Source: Flagellimonas allohymeniacidonis (lineage in GTDB: Bacteria; Bacteroidota; Bacteroidia; Flavobacteriales; Flavobacteriaceae). From it: a DNA stretch of 64,000 bases. A program made the position numbers and the translations under genes. The notes under the pieces were generated by a model, which searched no databases, was not told the DNA's origin, and saw nothing but the letters and a program-made list of their open reading frames with translations. Positions 9,800 through 16,929 of this stretch are shown here, piece after piece; within the stretch, counting starts at the first letter, position 1; every line of letters begins with the position of its first letter. Where the stretch lies: the NCBI RefSeq assembly GCF_004296335.1, contig NZ_SGIU01000002.1:323882-387881 (forward strand), read 5' to 3'.

Positions 9800-10048
9800 A
9801 TGGAAACGTTCTATGCTTATGCGCTAAGTAGTTTGAAAAGAAACTATATTTATGTCGGGATAACTTCCGACGTTAGAAGAAGGCTCAATGAACATAACTC
9901 GGGGAAAAACAAAACGACCAAGCCTTACAGACCTTTTGTTTTGATTTTTGAAAAGGAATTTGAAACAAGGTTGGAGGCCAGAAATTATGAGAAGAAATTA
10001 AAATCAGGCTCCGGAAAGGAATTCCTGAAAAGTTTGGTCAACACATAG
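9800..10048 (+). CDS. small GIY-YIG nuclease-domain protein
   Basis: This single-domain protein of about 82 residues has the GIY-YIG fold signatures. AYAL and IYVG stand for the GIY and YIG strands, the catalytic Arg lies in SDVRRRLNEHN, and the metal-binding Glu lies in FETRLEARNYEKKLKSG. The ending GSGKEFLKSL is typical of UPF0213/YhbQ-like members. The ATG at 9800 is preferred over TTG at 9797. Such stand-alone domains are found in UvrC relatives and homing endonucleases; the cellular role of this subfamily is unknown to me. Its position between two copies of the tRNA-Leu 5' end suggests that it belongs to the inserted module. Confidence 0.88.
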   Translation: METFYAYALSSLKRNYIYVGITSDVRRRLNEHNSGKNKTTKPYRPFVLIFEKEFETRLEARNYEKKLKSGSGKEFLKSLVNT

Positions 10049-10075
10049 CATGATCAAATGATTAAATTAAGTCCT

Positions 10076-10160
10076 GCTCGAGTGGTGGAATTGGTAGACA
10101 CGCCGGACTTAAAATCCTGTGGGCATTTTGCCCGTGCGGGTTCAAGTCCCGCCTCGAGTA
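10076..10160 (+). tRNA. tRNA-Leu (TAA)
   Basis: The 85-nt gene has acceptor arms GCTCGAG/CTCGAGT and discriminator A. The D arm is GTGGTGGAATTGGTAGACAC, the anticodon loop is CTTAAAA (anticodon TAA), a long variable arm GGGCATTTTGCCC is present, and the T arm contains GGGTTCAAGTCCC. It lacks an encoded CCA. It starts 27 bp after the GIY-YIG stop. Extra copies of its 5' end (9737) and 3' end (10316) lie on either side. Confidence 0.95.
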
Positions 10161-10171
10161 CAGATGTATGC

Positions 10172-10202
10172 AAAAGCCAGTGAAAAATCACTGGCTTTTT
10201 TG
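10172..10202 (+). terminator. terminator after tRNA-Leu
   Basis: The stem AAGCCAGTGA/TCACTGGCTT with an A-rich loop is followed by T residues. An identical copy occurs at 10341-10371 within the 60-bp direct repeat. Confidence 0.88.
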
Positions 10203-10206
10203 TTTT

Positions 10207-10315
10207 GAAGGGCGAGCCGAACCTGTTCGAGCGCAGTTCAGAGAAACGAAAAAGCACAACGCAAGGAGGGCTTTTGCATGTTCAAGATGTTCGAAAGAGA
10301 CTCAGCGGAGCTAAT
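10207..10315 (+). other. 109-bp insert between two copies of the tRNA-Leu 3' end
   Basis: The sequence lies between the perfect 60-bp repeats 10147-10206 and 10316-10375. It contains GGCTTTTGCAT (10269-10279), the inverted copy of ATGCAAAAGCC in the repeat. No gene is convincing; an open frame across it is made partly of tRNA sequence. It may be a non-autonomous mobile segment or a remnant. Confidence 0.6.
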
Positions 10316-10375
10316 TCCCGCCTCGAGTACAGATGTATGCAAAAGCCAGTGAAAAATCACTGGCTTTTTTGTTTT
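10316..10375 (+). repeat. 60-bp perfect direct repeat of tRNA-Leu 3' end plus terminator
   Basis: This segment is identical over 60 bp to 10147-10206. It carries the last 14 nt of tRNA-Leu (T-arm 3' strand and acceptor) followed by the whole terminator hairpin. The upstream part of a tRNA is absent, so it is a 3' fragment. Confidence 0.93.
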
Positions 10376-10465
10376 AAGAATTCCACTGAGTAAAATTAGG
10401 AGAATTTAAACAGTCGGTAATCTAGGCTTTTGTTACCTTGAGAATTGTGAAATAAGAGTCTCACC

Positions 10466-11662
10466 ATGTCAGGAAAATATTGGGTACTGGTTTTGTTCGT
10501 TATTTTGGTTTTTTCAGCACTCCTCGCATTTCATACCATTCCGCTTGATTCCCAAATTCAAACGGCTCTCCCCTTTAAAAATGTCACCAACACCAACCTC
10601 GAAGGCATTGACACCTCCAAAAACTCCATGGACGTAGAGGCCGTAGACATTGATAAGGACGGTGACTTGGATTTGGTAATTGCCAAGGAATTTCAACCCA
10701 ATCAAATCCTTATCAATGATGGTTCCGGAAAATTTACAGATGAAAGTCGGTCAAGACTTCCCCAAAACCGTCATGATTCCGAGCATATTGCCATCGCCGA
10801 TTTCGATAACGACAACGATTTGGATATCATCTTCGTAAGTGAAGATGACAAAACCAATGAGTATTATCTCAATGATGGAAAGGGCTTTTTCAAAAAATCC
10901 AGTGCCCTGCAAAATTTTCTTGGAGTTTCCAATGTGGTTATAGCTCCGGATGTAAACAACGACGCCCATCCCGACCTGATCATCGGAAACCGGGGCAATA
11001 ATTTTTTGTTGATCAATGATGGAAAGGGAAATTTCAAAGATGAGTCCAAAAAAAGACTGGATTTGAACTCCGAAACCACCCAAGATATGGAAGCGGTGGA
11101 CATTGACAATGATGGGGATTTGGATTTGTTGGAAGCCAATGAATCTATCAGTCGTATATTGATAAATGATGGAAACGGACATTTCACTGATGAATCACAA
11201 GAACGGTTGAACATCGGAAAGCACCAAACCCGTGAAATCGAAGCTGGGGATTTGGACAATGATGGGGACATCGACCTCTTTTTGGCCAATGTGGATTTTG
11301 GCGGAATCGGCAATCCCCAAAATCGACTGCTTATCAATGATGGAAAAGGCTATTTCCAAGACATCACGGCTACGGGCCTACCTTCAAGCAGTTTAAGAAC
11401 GGTCGGGGCCCTGTTGTATGATCTGGACCATGATGGCTTTTTGGATATTGTGGCCGGAAATCGTTTTAACGGTATGCAACAATTGGTGCTACTGAACAAT
11501 GGAGAAAACACCTTTGTAGACCACACTGCTGACTATTTTCCAAAACTCGATCATTATACCTTTGATGTTGCCTTCGCGGATTTCAATGGGGACGGCCTTG
11601 CTGATGTTTACTTGGCCAATTTTAGGGGAAGCGATGTGTTGCTTTTCCAAACCAAACCATAG
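10466..11662 (+). CDS. FG-GAP/VCBS repeat protein, membrane-anchored
   Basis: The 398 residues start with a hydrophobic segment (residues 5-24), likely a signal anchor. Seven to eight FG-GAP/VCBS blades follow, each with a calcium-type loop such as DIDKDGDLDL, DFDNDNDLDI, DLDNDGDIDL and DFNGDGLADV, and with 'LINDGxGxFxDES' linkers. The fold is expected to be an integrin-like beta-propeller outside the cytoplasm. There is no T9SS C-terminal domain and no catalytic site. A carbohydrate or protein binding role is inference. It is a single gene after the tRNA locus. Confidence 0.85.
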   Translation: MSGKYWVLVLFVILVFSALLAFHTIPLDSQIQTALPFKNVTNTNLEGIDTSKNSMDVEAVDIDKDGDLDLVIAKEFQPNQILINDGSGKFTDESRSRLPQNRHDSEHIAIADFDNDNDLDIIFVSEDDKTNEYYLNDGKGFFKKSSALQNFLGVSNVVIAPDVNNDAHPDLIIGNRGNNFLLINDGKGNFKDESKKRLDLNSETTQDMEAVDIDNDGDLDLLEANESISRILINDGNGHFTDESQERLNIGKHQTREIEAGDLDNDGDIDLFLANVDFGGIGNPQNRLLINDGKGYFQDITATGLPSSSLRTVGALLYDLDHDGFLDIVAGNRFNGMQQLVLLNNGENTFVDHTADYFPKLDHYTFDVAFADFNGDGLADVYLANFRGSDVLLFQTKP

Positions 11663-11823
11663 GTTCTCCCCCACTGTATTTTACTTTACTGCCCTAGCTC
11701 TCAGCAAGAAGCTATATTTCAAAACCCCCATTCGTCAATTCATTTCAAGCACCCATCAATTCATGGTCTATTAAGGTTTTCACCCTCCCTAGTTTTACCC
11801 AAAACTATGAAAACCAAATTCTT

Positions 11824-12534
11824 ATGAAAGCATTAAAACTTTTTAGCGCGGCCCTCATGGCCGTTACCCTTTGTTTAACCTCCTGCTCCCCCGAGGACGG
11901 TACAGATGGACAGCCCGGTATAGACGGTCAACAAGGGAATACTGGCCCGGTAGGTGATATGGGCTCAACTGGCGCAACTGGCGAAAACGGTGTCGGTTTT
12001 GATGAACTAACCCAATACGGAAATGTCTCCCTAGTGTTAAAAGGCACCCGACTGGACGGCGTTGAATTTGAGGATTCTGCCTTGTTTAAGTTCACCCCTA
12101 TAGATTTTGATGATGAATATCAGAACAACACCTACATACACGATGAATCCCTAGATAACGTATTTGTTTTCACCAGATATCTGAGTTCTCCCGGGGATTC
12201 GCCTCAGCAGACCTATGTACAATTTTATGTCGAGGTTTCCAATTTGGGAGAAACAGACCAAGCCATTACCTACAAATCTTTTTACATCAATGATTATGCT
12301 GTAATTGGAGATGACAACAAATACTTTGTTGTAGACAATGGCTATGATGATGATGAAACTGAAATTTCCAGCTTTACCATCACCGACCTGACCTTTGATG
12401 AAGAGACCCACAATCTTACTTTTTCATATGCAATAGCTGTTAATGCAGATTATGAAGGGAACGGAACCGGGCATGACCTCAGCATCTCCGGCGAAGTAGA
12501 CGTTATCGTGTTTGAGGAAATTACGGGCATTTAA
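11824..12534 (+). CDS. collagen-like lipoprotein, copy 1
   Basis: This 236-residue lipoprotein has the lipobox LTSC (Cys near residue 21). Residues about 25-58 form a collagen-like stretch of Gly-X-Y triplets such as GTDGQPGIDGQQGNTGPVGD. The remaining 175 residues form an acidic beta-rich domain, starting GFDELTQYG and ending SGEVDVIVFEEI. It is a paralogue of the next gene, sharing the whole architecture and 37 identical bases over the lipobox region. Bacterial collagen-like segments are expected to trimerise; function is unknown. Confidence 0.85.
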   Translation: MKALKLFSAALMAVTLCLTSCSPEDGTDGQPGIDGQQGNTGPVGDMGSTGATGENGVGFDELTQYGNVSLVLKGTRLDGVEFEDSALFKFTPIDFDDEYQNNTYIHDESLDNVFVFTRYLSSPGDSPQQTYVQFYVEVSNLGETDQAITYKSFYINDYAVIGDDNKYFVVDNGYDDDETEISSFTITDLTFDEETHNLTFSYAIAVNADYEGNGTGHDLSISGEVDVIVFEEITGI

Positions 12535-12596
12535 TTCCAATGTTGGGGCCTGTTTCTCGCGAGTCTCTATTTATCAACATATTAAATAAAAATATC

Positions 12597-13322
12597 ATGA
12601 AACTACCAAAACTATGTTTGTTGGCCCTCATGGCCGTTACCCTTTGTTTAACCTCCTGCACCGGCGAAGACGGTGCCGACGGAATACCAGGTATGGATGG
12701 AGCACCTGGAGCAACCGGTGCCACTGGGGCAACAGGCGATATGGGTGCAACCGGCGAAAACGGCGTCGGCTTTGACGAACTCACAAAATATGGCCATATC
12801 GGCCTTAAACTTGAGGGCACGCGGCCCGATAATGTGGCTTTTCAAGATTCAACAGCATTTAAGTTCTATTCAGTAAGTGGAGAATACATGTATTACATAA
12901 ATAACTTATCCATTTCCGAAGAAGGCGAGGACATAACTCATGATTTTGATTTCCAACGTTTTCTCAGTGCTCCTGACGATGTATATCAGTCGAGTTATAT
13001 CTATTTTGATTTGGTCATTACCAATTTGGGGGAATCAGATGAGGTAATTGATTACTTGGAAATCGAAATTAATGGCTACACTGTTCTTGGACAGGACAAT
13101 AAGTACTTCGTAATCGATGACATACATAGATTGGGAGACATCGGGGTCACCGACTTTGTCCTCACCGACCTAGTTTTTGACGATGAGACCAACCACCTTA
13201 CCTTTTCATATTCCCTTAATGTTGATGCTGAAAACAACGATTCTGAGAACGATTTGAGTATTTCGGGAGAAGTCGATGTCATTGTATTTGAGGAAATAGG
13301 TTCATCCGGTGGTGGTTTGTAG
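12597..13322 (+). CDS. collagen-like lipoprotein, copy 2
   Basis: This 241-residue paralogue of the preceding gene is organised the same way: lipobox LTSC, a Gly-X-Y tract (GIPGMDGAPGATGATGATGD), the junction GENGVGFDELTKYG, and a C-terminal domain ending SGEVDVIVFEEIG. ATG at 12597 is chosen because it opens a normal signal peptide (MKLPKLCLLALMAVTLCLTS); the in-frame ATG at 12540 adds a non-hydrophobic leader. It lies 62 bp after copy 1 and is followed by a strong terminator, so the two are probably one transcript. Confidence 0.85.
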   Translation: MKLPKLCLLALMAVTLCLTSCTGEDGADGIPGMDGAPGATGATGATGDMGATGENGVGFDELTKYGHIGLKLEGTRPDNVAFQDSTAFKFYSVSGEYMYYINNLSISEEGEDITHDFDFQRFLSAPDDVYQSSYIYFDLVITNLGESDEVIDYLEIEINGYTVLGQDNKYFVIDDIHRLGDIGVTDFVLTDLVFDDETNHLTFSYSLNVDAENNDSENDLSISGEVDVIVFEEIGSSGGGL

Positions 13323-13387
13323 CATACTGTTCCCAAGCTTTTCGATACAATTTCAAAATTACTTGTAGCACGATTAACATATTGTAC

Positions 13388-13417
13388 AAAAGCCAAGGTT
13401 AAACCTTGGCTTTTTTT
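13388..13417 (+). terminator. Rho-independent terminator
   Basis: The stem AAAGCCAAGG/CCTTGGCTTT with loop TTAAA is followed by a T run. It closes the collagen-like lipoprotein pair. Confidence 0.88.
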
Positions 13418-13434
13418 GTTCGTTTGAGTGATTA

Positions 13435-13509
13435 CTAAAAAAACCTCGAGAGTGTCACCCGCAAAAAGCTGTCCTCCCGAAAATTCCCCAAAATAAGGAT
13501 GGAGCGCAT
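13435..13509 (-). pseudogene. fossil C-terminus of a second barrel protein
   Basis: On the minus strand the last 20 codons read LILGNFREDSFLRVTLSRFF followed by a stop. The C-terminus of the intact outer-membrane protein at 14782 reads LILGNFREDSFLRITLSRFF, 19 of 20 identical. Bases differ at many silent sites, so this is an old paralogue or an imported copy, not a recent duplicate. A stop lies five codons upstream of the matching segment, leaving only the tail. Confidence 0.75.
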
Positions 13510-13625
13510 ACTTTACATTTCCTAGTAGTTCATATTTTTCTTTTTCAAAGAGGCTACTACCCTACAATTTTCTAAGTTTATGGTGATTTCGCGCCATAAG
13601 GGCAGAAAGGGTATAGCTATCGCTT

Positions 13626-14177
13626 ATGAACTTTAATCAACTTGATAATCTGGTTCCTTTGGATCTTATTTCCAAGATCTTTGAACTGATGGAACAGCAT
13701 AGCTTTCCCAAAAACCATCTACTTCACGAAAAGGGAACAGTATGCAAGCACATTTATTTGATTCACAAAGGCCTGGCCCGAACCTTCTTTTATAAGCACG
13801 GCAAGGACATCACCGTGCATTTGGCCTCCGAAGGGGAGGTCATCACGGCTGTGGACAGTATTATCAGTCTAAAAAAGAGCCGCTACAATGTGGAACTATT
13901 GGAAGACAGTGAGGTCCTTTCCATATCGTACAAGACGCTACAGGACTTGTTATCCCAATATCCGGAATACGAAAAATATGTACGGCTGGTCTTGGAACGC
14001 ATGTACACAGAAGGCGCGGACCGCATTGAAGAATTCTTGTTCTATTCTGCCAAAGAGCGATATGAGAACCTAATACGAACGCGGCCCCAACTCATACAAA
14101 GGGTAAATTTGGGCCATATTGCCTCTTATTTGGGCATGACACAGGAAACCTTGAGCAGGATTCGAAAAATGCCTTGA
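13626..14177 (+). CDS. Crp/Fnr-family transcriptional regulator
   Basis: The 183 residues contain an N-terminal cyclic-nucleotide-binding beta-barrel (about residues 15-115, with FPKNHLLHEKGTVCKHIYLI and VHLASEGEVITAVDS) and a short C-terminal helix-turn-helix (VNLGHIASYLGMTQETLSRIRK). The barrel lacks the canonical cAMP-binding RxA/S pair, so its ligand is unclear. This type is common in Bacteroidetes and often sits beside small membrane-protein genes. Here a DoxX-like gene follows 68 bp later with its own -7 box, which suggests local control. Confidence 0.85.
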   Translation: MNFNQLDNLVPLDLISKIFELMEQHSFPKNHLLHEKGTVCKHIYLIHKGLARTFFYKHGKDITVHLASEGEVITAVDSIISLKKSRYNVELLEDSEVLSISYKTLQDLLSQYPEYEKYVRLVLERMYTEGADRIEEFLFYSAKERYENLIRTRPQLIQRVNLGHIASYLGMTQETLSRIRKMP

Positions 14178-14218
14178 ACTTTTTGATAAATGTCAAAACG
14201 TAAGGAGTATTGGAATCT

Positions 14219-14226
14219 TAATTTTG
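14219..14226 (+). promoter_or_regulatory. -7 promoter box for the DoxX-like gene
   Basis: TAATTTTG is an exact TAnnTTTG match 18 bp before the ATG at 14245. The alternative TTG start at 14224 lies inside this box, which argues against that start. Confidence 0.5.
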
Positions 14227-14244
14227 CCCCAAAATCACATTTAT

Positions 14245-14676
14245 ATGAATTCAAGATATATCAAATTATTCTTGCGAGCGGCCATTGCAACCGCCTTTTT
14301 ATCTGCCGTGGCCGACCGATTGGGCCTCTGGCCCGAAGGACTTTACGCTTGGGGCAATTGGGACAGTTTTGTTCAAAGTACGGAGGCTATGAACCCTTGG
14401 TTCCCCCCAGCGATTATTCCAGCTGTCGCCTTTATGGCCACAGCACTGGAGGTTGTTTTTGCTTTATGCCTTCTTATCGGGTTTAAGACCGAACTGTTTG
14501 CCAAGCTTTCAGGCTATTTACTATTGGCCTTTGCCTTGGCAATAACATTTTCCTCGAACATAAAAGGGTCATTTGACTATTCTGTTTTTACCGCTGCTGC
14601 TGCTGCTTTTGCATTGAGTCTGCTTCGGGAAAAACATTGGGAACTGGATACCCTAATTTTCCCTAATAAGGTTTAG
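14245..14676 (+). CDS. DoxX-like inner-membrane protein
   Basis: This protein of 143 residues has four predicted membrane helices (about residues 5-22, 55-78, 85-105 and 110-128). The helix pattern and the motif AIIPAVAFMATALEVVFALC fit the DoxX/DoxD-like superfamily. Functions in this group range from quinone-linked oxidation to unknown, so none is assigned. It follows the Crp-like gene, and a strong terminator lies 26 bp after the stop. Confidence 0.75.
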   Translation: MNSRYIKLFLRAAIATAFLSAVADRLGLWPEGLYAWGNWDSFVQSTEAMNPWFPPAIIPAVAFMATALEVVFALCLLIGFKTELFAKLSGYLLLAFALAITFSSNIKGSFDYSVFTAAAAAFALSLLREKHWELDTLIFPNKV

Positions 14677-14701
14677 CAACGAGTTTTCATCAACGAAAAA
14701 T

Positions 14702-14732
14702 TAAAAGCCCCAACTTAGTTGGGGCTTTTTAT
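14702..14732 (+). terminator. Rho-independent terminator
   Basis: The stem AAAGCCCCAAC/GTTGGGGCTTT with loop TTA is followed by T residues, closing the Crp/DoxX unit. Confidence 0.88.
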
Positions 14733-14781
14733 ACAAGAACTATTCGTGGATGATTTCAGCTTTTCTATCAAGCTTCTTATT

Positions 14782-15996
14782 CTAAAAGAATCGGGATAAG
14801 GTTATCCTTAGAAAACTATCCTCCCGAAAGTTGCCCAAGATCAGTTCATCCTCGGCTATCGAGCTAAAAATGCGGGCCTCTACCTCAGCCCGCCAATTGG
14901 AGCCAAAACGTCGGGACGCCTCCAAACTAAAAATAGCACTGCTCGATTCCAAATCGGCAATGCCGCCAACTAAAACAGAGGTGTCCTGTACATCGTTAAA
15001 GGCCAATCGACTTCCAAAGAAAATGTCGTTTTGCAAGGCGGTCAAGGCCAGTTCATCCCGTTCGTCATAGAGATATTCAGCCAAAAGGCCAATGTCGAGG
15101 CCGTTGCCATTGATATTGCTAAAGGTATATTCCAACCCGGCCACCAGGGCGAAGAAACTTTGAGCATCCGCATCCCGATAGATGGATTCCACTTTCCAAA
15201 GAAAGGCATCGTGGGTAATCTGTAAATCCACTCCACTTTGGTGAATCACGGGATAAAATGATTGTATGTTTCCAAACGCATCAAAAACAAACAAGGGTTC
15301 GCGACCATTCCCATAAAAATGGGATAGCCCAATATCGAAAATCCCAAAATAGTGCTTCCACCGAATAGCCAGGTCCTGTCGCCACTCCTCTGCCCCACTT
15401 TCATATCCAATATCATCTTGGTTGATGACCGTGCCAAAACGCAATCGCCCTGTTTCTCCAGGAAAGGTCCGTCTGCGATGGTATGGCAGGTAAAAGAAAT
15501 CAAAGGTTCCGAGCTTGTTGGTGATATAGCTGAACTGCACCATGGGCTGTCCCAATTTTTCCTCCCCGTCAAAAGTTTCTACAGCATCCGTTTGGTTGAT
15601 GATATCGACCAAATGATTGCTTTCGGCCACCCCCCAATACACTTTTTTGAGACCTGCACTCAACTCCCAATTATCCTTCGCTTTTTGGTAGTACAACTCA
15701 CGAATGTCCCAATGGGTACGCTCATCATCCCGGTCTACTCGTAAAAAGCCCGTAAAGTTGATACTTTCATAGCCATCGTTCCATTCTACCGAATATTCAG
15801 GTCGCAATGCTATGGAAGGATAGTGGTCCAATTGATCCTCAAATTGGGCATCATCCCAAAAATAGCGGTACTCCGCTTCCATTTCCAGTTCAAATTCTTG
15901 GGTGACCTTGCGTTCTTCGGCTTCTTGGGAAAAAAGTCCTGTTATCCCCAAAACGCCGAAACCGAGGAACAAAAGATGTCGCAACACGTGCTGCAT
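14782..15996 (-). CDS. outer-membrane beta-barrel partner of the RND system
   Basis: The 404-residue protein (from ATG at 15996) has a signal peptide ending near GLFSQ and a long series of alternating amphipathic strands. It ends in an aromatic residue (LRITLSRFF), as barrel proteins do. An upstream start at 16044 would put a non-signal leader before the hydrophobic segment and is rejected. It is the third gene of a run with a LolA-like protein and an MMPL transporter, an arrangement like DUF1302/DUF1329/MMPL clusters of other Gram-negatives. It may be an outer-membrane channel or acceptor; the substrate is unknown. Confidence 0.72.
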   Translation of the reverse strand: MQHVLRHLLFLGFGVLGITGLFSQEAEERKVTQEFELEMEAEYRYFWDDAQFEDQLDHYPSIALRPEYSVEWNDGYESINFTGFLRVDRDDERTHWDIRELYYQKAKDNWELSAGLKKVYWGVAESNHLVDIINQTDAVETFDGEEKLGQPMVQFSYITNKLGTFDFFYLPYHRRRTFPGETGRLRFGTVINQDDIGYESGAEEWRQDLAIRWKHYFGIFDIGLSHFYGNGREPLFVFDAFGNIQSFYPVIHQSGVDLQITHDAFLWKVESIYRDADAQSFFALVAGLEYTFSNINGNGLDIGLLAEYLYDERDELALTALQNDIFFGSRLAFNDVQDTSVLVGGIADLESSSAIFSLEASRRFGSNWRAEVEARIFSSIAEDELILGNFREDSFLRITLSRFF

Positions 15997-16122
15997 ATCA
16001 AAAAATGTTACTATTGAAGAAAGCCATATCAGATTGGGGAACAATCAACCTTAAGAAGGATTGCTAACCTATCACAACAAAATACCCGTTTCCGATATGG
16101 CTGTTTCTGAATGTTTCCGTTG

Positions 16123-16902
16123 TTATTTTCCCGCTCTTTTAAGCGCTACTTCCGTGAAATTCTCATCGGAAAGCGCAGCAGCAAAATTGTAATCGCTAAA
16201 GGTCAACAAGGTCTCCTTGTTGGTCTGATGGTTGACCATATTCAGTGTCAAAGCTCTCCAATATTTATTTTTGTAAAGCTTATAATCCTCATAGGTCAAT
16301 GTCTTCAAAAGGGAGTTTTTACGGTCGTAAAAATCCATTTTCTCCAGACGGTATCCCTTGTCTTTGTTGTACACGGCAATCCTACGGGTATATCCTGACT
16401 TGGGATCTACTGGGTCTTGTTCCACATATAGCAAGTCACCTTCGGCCTTGATAAATTTGTAGGCATATTTTTCCACCTCTTGACTGGATAGATCCTCATA
16501 GGCAAACTCACTCCCCACAAAAGGCCCCGATTTGTTGTTCGAGGAAATCCGCTTCACCCTTTTTATGGATGGGAGGTACAACCACTGGTCGTCGCTGCCC
16601 ACTTTATGGGTAAACGTCAAAGTTGCGGTGCCCTTAACGTCCTTCGGGCTATCGAAAACGATGAGTGATTTATCGCCGTCCTCAGTCAGTTCAAGGAAAC
16701 TGTTGCTCAAAAAACGTTGACTTGTTTGTCCGTTCTTGTTTTTCAAGACCATTTTCAGGTCCACGGAAGAACTTCCCCAGCCCTCATCGGCCTTTTCTGC
16801 CGCTTTGGCAATTTGAAGTCCACGTTCTTCGGCGGTTTGCGCCGAAATAAAAGATGCATGTAAAGCTATGCTGGCTACTAAAAATAATCTGATTGTTTTC
16901 AT
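16123..16902 (-). CDS. LolA-like outer membrane lipoprotein-sorting protein
   Basis: The 259 residues carry a signal peptide (MKTIRLFLVASIALHASFIS) and an unclosed-barrel LolA-like domain with the family phrases 'FLELTEDGDKSLIVFDSPKDVKGTATLTF' (shown in part) and WLYLPSIKRVKRISS. Such PF17131-type proteins carry lipids or lipoproteins across the periplasm. It lies 27 bp after the RND gene and 126 bp before the barrel gene, all on one strand. Together they look like a complete inner-to-outer membrane path for a hydrophobic cargo. Confidence 0.82.
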   Translation of the reverse strand: MKTIRLFLVASIALHASFISAQTAEERGLQIAKAAEKADEGWGSSSVDLKMVLKNKNGQTSQRFLSNSFLELTEDGDKSLIVFDSPKDVKGTATLTFTHKVGSDDQWLYLPSIKRVKRISSNNKSGPFVGSEFAYEDLSSQEVEKYAYKFIKAEGDLLYVEQDPVDPKSGYTRRIAVYNKDKGYRLEKMDFYDRKNSLLKTLTYEDYKLYKNKYWRALTLNMVNHQTNKETLLTFSDYNFAAALSDENFTEVALKRAGK

Positions 16903-16929
16903 TGCTTTGTTTTATAGGATTTTCTTCAA

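Noticed and set aside
10054..10257. A 67-codon minus-strand frame over tRNA-Leu
   Set aside because: It is the reverse translation of the tRNA and its flank, a common false gene over tRNA-Leu.
10205..10393. A plus-strand frame of 62 codons through the 109-bp insert
   Set aside because: Half of it is tRNA-Leu 3' sequence and terminator; no protein feature is visible.
14190..14486. A 98-codon frame overlapping the DoxX-like gene
   Set aside because: It is a shadow in another frame of a clear membrane protein.
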